Shown here: piece by piece, positions 34,202 to 46,141 of the stretch | Position numbering within the stretch: the first letter of the stretch is position 1 | Layout of the letters: every line of letters starts with the position of its first letter | Assembly (NCBI GenBank): GCA_933822405.4 | Contig: CAKOGP040001714.1 | Span: 310,001 to 374,000 of the forward strand | Source: Cylindrotheca closterium | Taxonomy: Eukaryota > Bacillariophyta > Bacillariophyceae > Bacillariales > Bacillariaceae | Direction: 5' to 3' | Length of the DNA stretch: 64,000 nt | Program-made: the position numbers and the translations under genes | The notes under the pieces: model-generated | What the model was told of the DNA's origin: nothing | The model's input: only the letters and a program-made list of their open reading frames with translations | Database searches by the model: none

Positions 34202-35045
34202 AGAACCAGGAACCTGAATCTATAGTACTATGCAACCTTCAGGGACTACCCTGCTACCATGTACAGCACAACAAAGCACTGAACAAAGATACCAAAACAT
34301 TAACCAAATAGAAGATATTATACAACATTACTACACTATTTACTTCCACCTTACCAAGCAACAACAAAACCAAAACATCCTCCTTTCTCGCCTGATATTT
34401 CTCGCCTGGTACATGCAACGCCTGTAGTTTCACCCGAAACCTGTACCTGGTAATGTCCGCGTTATTCCCGCTTTTCGTTCAACGCTTTCGAAATCGTTCC
34501 TCGTAGAAATGTATAGAACTTTTACAGGGTCGTTTCGCGCGGAGTTTCTTTTTTGAAAAGTTGTGGGACTCAATGGCCTACAGACAAAGCCTTTCGGTAA
34601 AAAAATGTCTCCACGCCATGTGGGGAAGTTGAATGGAAAAACCCAAAGCGCTGCTGACATTACAAGACCCGAACCCTGGAAATTAGGACGAATGGCAATG
34701 TACAACAATCGTGTTTGCAAACAAAACAGGTGATCAATTTTCCTTTACGAATAACATTACGACTAGCACATATGCCTGAAACTTCCCATGCAGTGATCGA
34801 AGCAAGATGCAAGCAAGAGTCGATAAAAGGAACACTAGAACGTGACAATCGAAAAAGTCACTTTGGATTAATAGTCATTATGGCGAATTCATAGTATTGA
34901 GCCAGACAAACAATCGGCATGTAACAGTCATCCCGGATCTCCCGGCCATCAATCATGCATGATTTGATCCCTGCCTACTTTCTGTTACACCAATTCGTCT
35001 CCCCCTAGCTAGAGTGTCTTGGATCCAACAGTAGTTGACTGTTTA
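34202..35045. other. Intergenic, no gene seen
   Basis: Convergent spacer between a plus and a minus gene. No supported coding sequence. Confidence 0.5.
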
Positions 35046-36879
35046 CTACCCCAAACTTCGTGCCGAGTGCCGAAAGAGACCACCCATCTTGAGCATTCGC
35101 TTTCGTCTTGATCTGGGTGTAGACGTGAAATCTTCATCGTCGTCTTCCATAGTTGCGTAGCTGGAATTCTTGGCGATAAAGTTTGTGAGCTTCTTTTTTC
35201 GGGACCTTGGGGTCATGTGAACATTGTCGTCACTATTGTCATCATCATCTAGCAAGTCATCTTGAAAAGAAGAATATGACATGAGTTTGGAAAGAGAAGC
35301 CGCCCTTACTAGACGTCTTGGGGAAGCAATTGCTTTCTCGGGGCGTGGTGATTGAACCTCCGAGTACATCGTGCTCATACTTCCGGTGCGACTGGAACTC
35401 TCTACTGGCTCTTTAGACTCTCCAGTTTCAGAGCCCAAGACAGAGGATAGTAATCGCGGCTTTGATGCTCCTGGCGATTCTTGTGCCTTGTCCCAGTTTG
35501 CAGACATTTGCTTTGTGAGGTCACTCATTGATCCGTATTGTCTCTTTATCAACTGTGACCGGTCACTGGCTTTTGATGATGCGTCGTCGTCTTCTCCCTC
35601 CAAAAGATGAATCTTGCTTCTACTCCTCCTTCGTCTGGTCGTTTTTTCTTTCGACTCTCGGCCACTGTGCTTTCCTGCCTCAAGATCCGACATGGATTGC
35701 ATTCGATCCATACTTGGACGCCCTCGTGGATCTGGAGCGACCACTATGGGACGCAACTCTTCCTTCAAAGACTCAAGTGGATCAGGAATATTCCGCATAG
35801 TAAAGAGGGAAATGCTTCGATTCAACTCTTCTTCCAACGCACTCAATTCTGCCATTGCTTGAGACCCCACATCATCCGAAACAACGACGCCTAGTTCCAT
35901 CTCATCCACGGATACTGATCTTTTTGGGCGTTTCTTATCCTTCTTTTTGGAATCATCATCTTTTCCAATTTTCGATTGACTCTTGGATCGACTCTTGGAT
36001 CTACTCTCGGATCTCGTACTGCTTTTCGACCGTGTGCTGCTCTTCGATCTGCTTGATCTTGTGCTGCCTTTCGATCTGGATGATCTGGTGCTGTTTTTCG
36101 ATGTGACTGACCTGGTGCTGGTCTTCGACCTCGATCGGTTTTTTTTCGATGACTCGGTCTCCTTTTCACTAAGATCAAGCGTACTAGATGCAGCCGACTT
36201 CTTTTTGCTCTTGGAAGATTTTTCCTTTTTCTTCAACCCTGATTTGGACCCTCCGCTTTTAGTTTTCTTAGACTTATGTTTCCTTTTCGTGTTCTTTTCT
36301 TCAGATGGTTCCTTTATGTCGGCTTGTGAGCGCTGCCGATTCGAAACATCGCTCTGTGTTGGGATATCGGAAGGATTAATAATGATGGGTCTGTTGGGAT
36401 CATAATCTCCCAAAGACGAGCCGCCGTCCGATATGTCATCTGAATCGCAATTTTCGGCAATGACTTCATTCCCCATATCATCCACCCAGACTTCCTCAAA
36501 TTCGTCTTCGTCGTCCTCGATAATTTCCTCCTTAATATCTTCTTCAATGTATTCCACGATAGTTTCCCTTGGCGATTTGCTATCCTTCGTCGCTTCCACT
36601 TCACTCTGAGAATCTGATGCCACTTCGAAATCATCGTCCGAAGCAACCTCATATTCCTCTTCGGAATCGGAGGCTACCTCATAATCGCCTGAATCCACGG
36701 ATTTGTCGAGTGATCTGCTATCCCCCAGCATTCCGTCGTGAGTTCCTGAACGAGTGAGTGATAGGAAGAGGCATTTTTCAGAATTTCGCCGATTTGCAAA
36801 AAAAAACGTGAAGAGAAACGCCGAAGTGACACTGAGATGCACCTTTTGCGCGTCGAACTGGCATAATTCCCTTGTCCAT
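35046..36879 (-). CDS. Acidic/SR-repeat-like disordered protein, about 578 aa
   Basis: Exon 1 is tiny (36879-36843, MDKGIMPVRRAKG; donor gtgcat). Exon 2 is 36745-35046 (acceptor ttcag), joined in frame to give AKGTHDGMLGDSRSLDKS. The frame also reads through the 97-bp intron, so an unspliced version starting with a hydrophobic stretch is formally open; I judge splicing more likely because the tiny exon has a clean ATG and keeps a charged, non-hydrophobic start. The body contains three EVASD repeats, acidic runs, a KKK-rich region, and an Arg/Ser repeat (STRSSRSKSSTRSKSSTRS) like SR splicing factors but without an RRM. The C-terminus has two SRRKR/SRKKK basic patches. Role unknown. Confidence 0.65.
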
Positions 36880-37425
36880 TTTATTAGATCTCCAACGAGG
36901 TGATATTAGAGTTGGAAACTGAAGCAACAGCTGATGATGTTCCAGATCTACTACACCTTACAGCTTTTCCACACCGCAGCATATTCAGCATGGAAGAAGG
37001 AATCAATCTGAAATCAATGAATAAACCAATCAAAGATAGATACCCAAGTCAGCAAGAATGTACTATAATTCTCTATAGAATGAGCATGACATATCCGCTT
37101 GCAACCACTGGGGCGATATTGGTACATGTAATAGTAAATGAAAGCATTGTTCTCTGAATCACTTACATTCCCTGACTTACACTTTCATGAGGTACCGTAG
37201 ACGGGGAAAGGTGATGATGAAAACCTCCACTATTTGGTCGAACTAGTCGATTTTGCTTTGATTGATTTGATTGGACTGTTTTGTTGAACGTACGAGAGGT
37301 GTCAGTCTGCGCTCCCCGCAAATCAACACAAATCGACCGTCTGATCGATCGTCGTATCCTTTGAGACAAATATAGGGTGCCATCGAATCATCGAATCTTG
37401 TCAACCAACACAATAAAAAAGCACC
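36880..37425. promoter_or_regulatory. Bidirectional promoter region
   Basis: About 550 bp between the divergent starts of the SR-like gene (-) and the trehalose synthase gene (+). No coding sequence. Specific sites not identified. Confidence 0.4.
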
Positions 37426-40400
37426 ATGAGTGCCACATCTGCCACATCCAAAGTTGTAACTGAAGGTGGAGCCTTGTCTCATGTCAATTTCCGAGTGCGT
37501 TGTGAAACGCTTGGTCATGGAGAAGCTGTCTATCTCGTGGAAGAAGGTGATGCCAGCATGCAAAAGGTAGGTCTCCCCAATTTTTGTTCGTGGATTCCAG
37601 TACTGACTCTGCGTAGAAACATGCATCCCTCACTTTTTTCTCTCTTCCACCCCAACGAAACATCAACCCGTTGCATGAATGAATCCAAAGATAATTCCAT
37701 TGTACACAACTGCGGCAGCTTATCCTTGGTACCATACGCTTCAGCCACTTACGATTGGATTGCCTCGAAACGAGCAAGATTTGAAGAATCCAAACAATCA
37801 CTACTTTCGTTATCGATATGCTGTTCATCGAGGAGGTAAATTCCATCGCTATGAAAATGAGTCAGATGCTCCGTCTCAGAAGGATGTTGGCGGAGATAGT
37901 GACACAGCAATGGATATTGGAAGCGAAGACGACGAAAAGAATGACGACCTCATAGTATACCACCAAATGCCATTGAGGCTCTTTGCTAATCGGGAATCCT
38001 ATGTGGTAAATGATGTTTTGGGAAAAACCACTGGTCCTCCGGATATTGATCACATTCGGCTGGAAACACATACTTCAGAAGGACGGACATCTTCTATTGC
38101 AAGTATGCACTCTAGGAATGCTTCCTTTGGACAAAGCACATCCTTTACTGGTATCAGTAACAAGGGAAGCACGTCAACATTGAAACCGGCATCGTCCGCC
38201 CGTAAAAAGGCAGTGGGATTTGCCCCTCCACCTCCACCATATCACCGTCCAAAGGCAGCAGCTGCATTACAAAACATTCATTTGAACAGCACAGACGGCT
38301 TGGTAGTTGTCTCGGCTTTTTTGCCAGTTGTTTTGCACCGAACTGATGCTGGAAAGTGGTCCGCAGATTGGGATTACGAGGCGCTGCTCAGTATGCAGAC
38401 GCATTTGCGAGTAACCCGAATTGGAGTTGTCAAGTGGCGAGGATGGCATGGAAACTTTGGTATGACGGACAAGAAACACGCGAGTCCAGAAGCCGCTGGA
38501 GTGCCAGTCAATGAGCGGCACTTGGTCGATGAATGTTTACGGCCCTTCAACTGCGTCCCCGTATGGATGGATACGAAAGTCTTTGGAGAAATGTAAGATT
38601 CGAATGTGCCAGATAGTATTGGTAGTTTTCCCCTCCACTCACAACAACCTCACAAATTAAAACAGGTACAATGGCTTTTGCAAGTCTGTTTTGTGGCCCG
38701 TTCTTCACAATGTAACATCAGTGTACTCTACTCAGAAAGATTTGAAAGAGAAGAATCCAGGCGGAGATTTCCAGAATTCGGATCAAGAACAATTCTCCGA
38801 AGTGTCCATGGATGATGTGGAAAAGGGGCCTATTCATGGTGGCCATGGCAGGGAGAGGGAACTGTGGTCGGCATACAATACTGTCAACCGAAAATTCGCC
38901 GAGGTTGTTGTACAACACTTCAATGAGGGAGACTTGGTCTGGATTAACGGGTTCCACTTGTTGATCCTACCATCCTACTTGACGAGACGAATCCCAATGG
39001 CCAAGGTTGGAATCTTCTTGCACACCCCCTTTCCAAGTTCCGAGATCTTCCGAACACTGTGGTGCAGGGAAGATCTTTTACGTGGAATGCTAAATGCCGA
39101 TCAAGTGGGATTTCACCTTTTTGAATACGCACGTCACTTTTTGACATGCTGTCGCCGTCTGCTCGGGTTGAACTATGGTATGATTCCAGATGCTTCGGGC
39201 GGGCATACGTTGGCAATTGATACCAATGGTCGGCACGTCGCTGTCACCAGTATCCATGCTGGTATCGAGCCCCATGTTTTGAACCAAGTTGTCGATCACG
39301 TGTCTACCAAGGCCGAAGCAGCCACCATCCGCAGCAGATTCCACGGCAAGACTGTCTTTTTGGCCATCGATCGATTGGAATCGCTCAAGGGAATACCGCT
39401 AAAACTGTTGGCGCTGCAGAATTTTCTCAAGCAGTATCCAGAATATGTAGGCAAGATCATTTTAATTCAAATTGGAATTTCTGCCTTTGAACGCGGCAGC
39501 GATTATGACCAAACAAAGAATGAAGTGGAGCAATTGGTCAAGAGAATTAATGACAAATGGCCAGGAAGTATTCAGTTCCAAGAATGTTCTGAATCTAACA
39601 TGCGGCTGCAACAAAGAATGGTACTGATGCGAGCTGCGGATGTGGTCGTTGTGACGCCTATTCGCGACGGATTGAATCTTCTTCCATTGGTACGTCATAT
39701 CTGTTGATGATTTCGTTGCTTTTGAATTGCGAGATGCTCACTCACCTTGTCAATCGTTTCTGTAGGAATTCACTATGGCCCACCATGATGCCTTGACACC
39801 TGCTGGTTTGGCTGACAAGCGTAAGCGTGGACTTTGTATCTTATCTGAATTCGCTAGTTGTACAAGAGTTATGCGAGGAGCCCTGCATGTCAATCCTTGG
39901 AAAGTATCGGAACTTGCGACTAGCTTCCATCAAGCACTTACGATGACCGATGACGAGAGGACGAGGAGAGTTCAGTGTTCAATAGAATTTGTTTCGCGAG
40001 TGACAACACAGCGATGGGCTCTGGCTGTTTTGATGGATCTGAAGGGTGTCCAGAAAAGCCACAACCCAATTCAATACTCGGGTGCAGGCTTGGGACTTGG
40101 GTACCGTATCCTTGGTATGGATGTTGGTTTTGTGTCATTAGACTTCAGCAAGGTGGCGAAAGCTTTCAAGAATGCCAGATCAAGGCTTATTTTGTTGGAT
40201 TACGGTGGTACAATAACAGCGAACGACAACGTAAGTGCTTCTACTCCCCTCCTGCAACCCCCACCATGCATCGTCCTCATCAACTGTTTTGCAGCTTGAT
40301 TCTCTCTATAGATTCAAAATGGTAAAGGAGCGAAAAACACATTCGAATCCCACTGGAGCAATGATCAATACGATAAAGGAACTCTGTGCTGACAAGAAAA

Positions 40401-41419
40401 ATACTGTGTTTGTCGTGAGTGGAAAAGAACGACATTCACTGACAAAGCTTTTGGGCGATATCCCACGACTTGGACTTGCAGCTGAACATGGAATGTTTAT
40501 TTCGTGGCCAACACCCAAGGCTTCGGAGAAAAGGCAGTGGGAAACGCTTGTGCCAATCACGGATACAACGTGGAGGGCACTGGCATCGGCTGTAATGGAA
40601 GTTTACACATCACGAACGCATGGAAGTTACATTGAAGAGACCGAAATGAAGGTCTTATGGCAATATCGTGATGCTGATCTTGAATTCGGATATGTCCAAG
40701 CTCGCGAACTCGAAGATCACCTGTCAAATGTGCTGAGGAGCTTCCCTGTAGACATTCTTCATGGTGGGGTGCAAGAAGGAGGGTACGTCGAAGTCAGACC
40801 CAAGGGGGTGAACAAGGGAATGCTGGCCATGAAGGTTATCAAGAACTTCCCCTCTCTTTCCCAAGTCAACAAGGTCGAGTTCGCCCTGGTACTCGGTGAT
40901 GACCACTGTGACGAGCCCATGCTTTCTGTCATGCGTCAAATTGGACGCCGTGTAACGGACGCACGGCTGTTGAAGAAAGGAGATGACCCATTGCCAGACC
41001 TTCCCGCTAGTTTGACACTGGTGGACGTTTCTGGATGCGATGATTACCTTGCACCAAACCTTGAGGTGTTCACATGTACTGTCGGAAAGAAGCCTAGTGC
41101 AGCTGCCAACTATTTGCGTGACGTGACCGAAGTTCAAGAGCTGCTGGACGCACTTAAGAAAGCAGCATCCAGAGACCAGAAATATTATTCGGCAGTGAAT
41201 CTACAAGACTTTTCACAAGAGAATACGGCAGTGCAGAATACTTTGCATCGCTTTGACAATACTCTTGCTGGAGCTTCCATCAAACGCCATTCGAGTCTGG
41301 GGAGTCTGAGTAGTGGTGTAGGAATGTACGGCAGTGATCAGAAAGTCAGTGCCAACTTGGGAGAATACCTCGGAGGATTCGACGACGTGGCCGAAGAAGA
41401 TGATAATATCTTCTTCTAA
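37426..41419 (+). CDS. TPS: CBM20-trehalose-6-phosphate synthase/phosphatase fusion, about 1218 aa
   Basis: Five inferred exons: 37426-37566, 37691-38592, 38666-39689, 39766-40230, 40295-41419. Residues 1-95 resemble a CBM20 starch-binding domain (VNFRVRCETLGHGEAVYLV, AAYPWYHTLQPL, FRYRYAVHRGGKF). A GT20 trehalose-phosphate synthase domain follows: YNGFCKSVLWPVLH, VWINGFHLLILP, FLHTPFPSSEIFR, and FLAIDRLESLKGIPLK, which keeps the Arg/Lys pair that binds UDP-glucose phosphates. The C-terminal HAD phosphatase domain starts at LLDYGGTI, where the usual DxDGT acid/base Asp is Gly836. SGKERHSL, the Lys of NKGMLAMK and GDDHCDEP are present. It may therefore make trehalose-6-phosphate but have impaired phosphatase activity. 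Cytosolic; links trehalose metabolism to glucan binding. Confidence 0.9.
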
Positions 41420-41487
41420 GGTCCTACTTGATGATTACAAGAGATATCAAATAGGACTATTCTATATAGAGCATTTTGGTTTGTTTA

Positions 41488-42675
41488 CTATGCACCAGCT
41501 TGAGAATTGATAATGTTTTGAGTCGCGCTCTTGCCAGTCACGATGAGCGTCGGCACTGGAACTTGCATAATGGATCGATTCATGGACCTAGTCTGGCTGG
41601 ATGACCCATCGCTTGAAAACGAAGAATCTGAAACTCGGGTGACTCGCGAGGAAGGAATGGATTGAGCTGGTCTCAGATTGGGCCTAAAATTTGTTCTTAT
41701 GCCGTCAATGGGAGCAGTCAAAAGAAGTTCAAAACTTCTTCTGTTGTGCAAACCAACACCAGGGACTCCGACGGATACCCATCCATTGCCCCACTTTTCT
41801 ACTGTACCAGTGCGGCCTTGCAAGGGACCAGTGGCTATGAGCACGGATCTATGCAGCCAGGTACCGGTCGGCAGAGAGCTTAGACTCGATTGCGAGGTCA
41901 AGGACGATGAAGGATTTGAACTGACGACACACATGTTGCACGAGTTTCTTCTTGATGCTGGGCGACTCTTATCATAGTGAGAATGCAGGTAGCAGAATTT
42001 TGTTTCGTTCACTGCAACATAAGCACAACGTCGACCTCTTGTAGTAGTAGCAGTGCAATTTACTTCTCCTGGGGCCTCTGTAAAACGTTTGTCTTGATGC
42101 AAAATGTTGGGTAGCATAGGCAACTCCGGACTTGTCTTTAGTAGAGCTACTGTATGCTGCGGAACAGTTTCAGCTTTGTTTCCATCAGTAGGACTACTAG
42201 GATCGTGCCTGAAAGCATTTGTACACTGCTGATAATGCAGCTTACAAAAGTTGCTACTATTGTAACAAGGTCGCCTTCGACAGTAGGACTTGTTTCTTGC
42301 AGTTCGCCAATGGCATCCATTCGGTAAGGGGGTTACCAATCGAGGGAGGTTTGTACTGGTGGTACCCATAATGGAATTCTCAGGAAACCTCCCTCTCACA
42401 GAGTTGGGGGAAGATGGCTCCGATGCTTGAGTAACACTCTTTGGAGTTTGTGGCAATGTGCACGAGAGTGAACTTTTGGGGGTGAACAGACTTGAGTTCC
42501 TGTCACTATTTTCATCATTCACATATGATGAATCTATGGCCACAATTTGAGAATCAGGAGCATCATCAATGAAATTCAACCGAAATCTTCTTTTCTTGAG
42601 AGGAAGGGACCCGCATCTCAAGCGACGAGATGCCTTGTCTGCTCTGGACTTGAAGACTAGCTTTTCTATGCCCAT
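41488..42675 (-). CDS. Zinc-knuckle and KOW-like protein, about 395 aa
   Basis: The frame opens at a GTG (42762); the first ATG is 42675, used here. Two related Cys/His modules are visible: CHWRTARNKSYCRRRPCYN..FCKLHYQQC and CTATTTRGRRCAYVAVNETKFCYLH. They follow a C-x(8)-C-x(9)-C-x2-H pattern like small zinc knuckles in plant and algal proteins. After them comes VLIATGPLQGRTGTVEKWGNGWVSV, a KOW-type strand-turn-strand used for RNA or ribosomal contacts. The rest is Ser/Pro-rich and probably disordered. A nucleic-acid-associated role is inference. An upstream exon before 42675 is possible. Confidence 0.55.
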   Translation of the reverse strand: MGIEKLVFKSRADKASRRLRCGSLPLKKRRFRLNFIDDAPDSQIVAIDSSYVNDENSDRNSSLFTPKSSLSCTLPQTPKSVTQASEPSSPNSVRGRFPENSIMGTTSTNLPRLVTPLPNGCHWRTARNKSYCRRRPCYNSSNFCKLHYQQCTNAFRHDPSSPTDGNKAETVPQHTVALLKTSPELPMLPNILHQDKRFTEAPGEVNCTATTTRGRRCAYVAVNETKFCYLHSHYDKSRPASRRNSCNMCVVSSNPSSSLTSQSSLSSLPTGTWLHRSVLIATGPLQGRTGTVEKWGNGWVSVGVPGVGLHNRRSFELLLTAPIDGIRTNFRPNLRPAQSIPSSRVTRVSDSSFSSDGSSSQTRSMNRSIMQVPVPTLIVTGKSATQNIINSQAGA

Positions 42676-43315
42676 GTTGAGTTCTGAGGTTTCTTCGTTT
42701 GATTCGATTTGTTCTTTCTGTGATTTCAGAAAGAATCTCAAGAATTCCTTGCGTATAGTCACAATCTACAATGGTACTGTTTGAAGCAAATGAAAGAGTA
42801 ACTAATCTTTTCAATATATAGAGGCTTCGGTAGAAAGTTTGGTGTAGGAAAGCAAGAGTTGGATGGTTTGTAGACGGTGTGAGAGTTGGGTCGTTGTGAT
42901 GTTTTGCAGATCTTGGGAATCTCGTCTGCCAACGTCTCTACCGGTAGAATGAAAAGAAACGATGGCGGATCGACTCCGAGCTGGGCTTACTTAACGACGG
43001 TACTCTTGCGCTGACGCGGCAGACCAATCAAATCGGTGAAATCTTAAAGTGGCTGTGCAAGATTCGAAATACCACGACTGGTTCAGTGCAGTGACAAATT
43101 GAAAATGCTGAGCACGTGCTCTGGGCAATTCGACAAAAGATACCAAATGAGTACCGTATGTAGCGCTTGTGGTGAAGGACGACAATGGTTAGAGATGATT
43201 GATATTAGTATATCTTATAAGACTCAAATCAATCAAGGCAAGAATGTATCTATGTATCAATGCATAAACCTGTCAATGCAATATCATAATTTACACTACA
43301 CTACCACTGTTGTCG
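42676..43315. other. Intergenic, no gene seen
   Basis: Includes the GTG-started extension of the preceding minus gene and a short spacer to the dioxygenase stop. Nothing else recognised. Confidence 0.4.
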
Positions 43316-44557
43316 TTAGTCCTCCAAACCTTTCTGGATGGATTTCATTTCGGATTTGAGAACCGATGGCCAAACTTGTGGATAATATGGAGAATCAAAT
43401 GTCTCTCCCGTAACTTGTGATGGGTGATGCCTACCCCATGCCTTTGCTTTTCCTGGAACATATCGAATGGTGTACCGCAATCGGTAGTCATCCCCATCTG
43501 CTCCTGCTGAAGGATCGTCACATTGGTGTTCCTCAGATCTCTCACCTTCTGGTACTGGTCGAAATGGCTCACTACGATGAAAGGTCCAACGATCCCAAAT
43601 CAATGCATCCCCTGGTTCCATATCGAAAACGACTGAAGCTTCCAACATTTTCTCATGGCATTCCGGCGAGACCTCTTCCATGTCGCAGGTGGGCGAATAT
43701 CCTCGTTCACCGACGTTGGTAATGGCCTGTCGACATTCTTCAAAAATGGGCTCCACTTTGGATTGATTGACGACACGGATTCCTCCACCTTCTTGTATTC
43801 TCATGGGTGACAGTGCAATCCAGAAATTGACTCCAGTTGTTTCGTACGATGCCGGCCTATTAGGTACGACGCAACAGCAGATGTCAAATTAGTGGAATTT
43901 CTTTCATTCGTTCATGCATTGGAATGACAGTAACATACGTCACATAACGTGCACCGACATATTCAGAGCACACTGATAACGATTCAGTTCAAGTCATCCA
44001 GAAACATACCAAAAGATTTTATCGTCCACGTGAAATCCACAGCCAGTATTGTTTTTTTGTTGGAATCCAAAAAAGCCATCCTTTAATATCCTGATCGTCT
44101 CTTCTTTCTCATGGGCATTATTGTTATTGTCCTCATTGTTGATCATTTCGTAAGCATCCCCAACTCCCAAGAACTCCGCAGCCACACTGGGCAAATTTTC
44201 AAAGGCCAATTGGGCAAATTCATCTTTGCGCCGCCATAAATCAAAGGTCAGTTTCTTGAAAAAGTTGGGAAGATTGGCATCCTTTTGGTGATTGGCAGTG
44301 GCGTAGATTTCCTCCGCAGAGTCCATGAGTTTGGAGAGTTCCTCTCCTTGCAAGAGACCCTTTTTCAACACAAAGCCGTCTCGATGATACTCTGTTAGTT
44401 CTGTCGGAGTAATGGTAACGGAAGGAAGAGGAGGTGTTTTGGGATGTTTGGCCCCACCACGAAATCGAATTGCATCTTGGCTTTGTGCCTTGGATTGATG
44501 CAATTGGACGACTTCCAGAATGACTGCTGCTGCGACAATGATTGCGGTTTGCCACAT
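43316..44557 (-). CDS. Phytanoyl-CoA dioxygenase (PhyH)-type Fe(II)/2-oxoglutarate oxygenase, about 362 aa
   Basis: Exons 44557-44010 (donor gtatgt) and 43856-43316 (acceptor aatag), joined in frame as FW|PASYETTGVNFWIALSP. Cupin-fold oxygenase. The two-His/one-carboxylate iron site is visible as HVDD (His and Asp two apart, in CGFHVDDKIF) and the distal His in DRWTFHRSEPF. An Arg for 2-oxoglutarate binding lies in YTIRYVPGKAK. Residues 1-25 form a signal anchor or signal peptide (WQTAIIVAAAVILEVV). Substrate not predictable; family members hydroxylate lipids or small metabolites. The upstream DNA carries a (TTTTG)5 tract. Confidence 0.85.
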
Positions 44558-45629
44558 TGTTCTTTTGTTCTTTGGAAATGCTTGTTTTGTTTTGTTTTGT
44601 TTTGTTTTGAATCGTATTTCTTTCGTCCTCCCTCCTGTTTGACGAAAAGATTGTGTGATGGATTATTGTGATGGATTATTGTGATGACTGACTTACTGAC
44701 TCACTCACTCTACCGGTATTAATAGCAGTCTTTTATTATAATCGCGAATGTTCAGAAAAAATCGTTTCTTCTTCTTGCTGACTCAATAAAACAAATTCAA
44801 AATGCTGCTAGACAAGAATTCGTTTGTTTCGTTGCATGATGATGATTTCATTGTAATAGGAGTTGCCGGATAATCATGCTGAGTTGTCGGATAATCATGC
44901 TGAGTTGTCTCATACGGCACTTGTATGGACCTGAGACCGGTACTACCGTATTACTGTACCGGAAGGAATTTTTGTCAGAAAAAAAGCAGAAAGGGAAGAA
45001 AACACGTCACAGCCAAGTTTGACCTGGCGAACGAATGAATGATAGATATATACCGGTATGTTTAAGTGCCAGGTGACAGGCTGGAAGGAAGGAAGGAAGG
45101 AATCAAACTATTTGGGGACAGTCGTCTGGGGAGCAACCGCAACTGTAGAAGCATGTCGGAAATGTATAGTATAGTAGCGGTATAGTACATTATCGTAGTG
45201 TATACGGTATATGATATAATAACAGAATTCATTCTAATTATATTTTACAGTACAGTAGCTCATGGTCCTAGTCCTACTGTAGTTCTGGCACAACAACGCA
45301 GAACGCACAGTGTAGAATTACTCAAACATGCAGTACAGTACAGTAAAGCGACCGCTTTTGTGACCGTGACGATCTCGTGTCGTGCCTGAAGGTATCAAAT
45401 TATTAATGCCTACTGTATGGACTGATTGAACGTAAATGTAAATGTAAATAGACAAGGCTACATTACTGCGTACTACACAAAAAGGTTTCCCCGGTTCCTC
45501 CATTCCACTGACAAGAGTGCAGTCAGTTGATATGATATTGAAACCTCCACAGAGGAAGTGCCCTTTGAAATCAAGTTGATGGAAGTCTCACCAACTTGCA
45601 TATTGATATCCATTCAGTCATCCATCTGT
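44558..45629. other. Intergenic with simple and tandem repeats
   Basis: No gene seen. Contains (TTTTG)5 at about 44584-44610, two copies of GATGGATTATTGT near 44657-44683, a 21-bp tandem repeat GAGTTG(C/T)CGGATAATCATGCT at 44860-44901, and (GAAG)n near 45083-45100. GTACCGG words are also present. Confidence 0.6.
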
Positions 45630-46141
45630 TTAATACTCTTGAGATGCACTCTTGGAGGCAACCTTGGACTTCTTGGGAAGCAGAACCGAGTGAATATTGG
45701 GCAAGACACCTCCAGAAGCGATAGTAACATCTCCCAAAAGCTTGTTTAGTTCTTCATCGTTCTTGACGGCAAGAGTAATGTGACGGGGAATGATACGAGA
45801 CTTCTTGTTGTCACGAGCGGCATTTCCAGCCAACTCCAAAATTTCAGCGCACAAGTACTCCAAGACGGCAGCGAGGTAAACAGGGGCTCCAGCACCCATA
45901 CGAGTAGCGTACTTTCCTTGACGAAGGTAACGACCGATACGACCGACGGGAAATTGAAGTCCAGCCTTGGCAGAAGACGAAGTGGATCCCTTTTTGGCTC
46001 CGCCACGGCCACCTTTTCCTTTTCCTGTTGGATTCGATTGGAGTGAAATGATTACGCCAGCGTTTAGAACCAGTGTTTCACCCAAACAGCACCATTAGTG
46101 TCTCCAAAAACTACTCTTTTCTTCTTACCTTTTCCAGTCAT
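45630..46141 (-). CDS. H2AX: Histone H2A.X-type, 135 aa
   Basis: Exon 1 is only 13 bp (46141-46129, MTGK; donor gtaaga). Exon 2 is 46024-45630 (acceptor aacag), giving [17 protein letters not shown]. The core is unmistakable H2[57 protein letters not shown] and [14 protein letters not shown]. The C-terminus ends SASQEY, the SQ(E/D)-aromatic motif phosphorylated by ATM/ATR-type kinases in DNA-damage signalling, so this gene encodes an H2A.X form rather than a plain H2A. Interruption by an intron is unusual for replication-dependent histone genes but normal for replacement types. Confidence 0.95.

Noticed and set aside
36746..36842. Read-through of the SR-like gene's first intron as coding sequence
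   Set aside because: It would add a hydrophobic start without a good ATG context, while the splice version keeps a clean frame and charged N-terminus. Not excluded.
42676..42762. GTG start for the zinc-knuckle/KOW gene
   Set aside because: Non-ATG starts are rare in eukaryotes; ATG 42675 is used, although an upstream exon remains possible.
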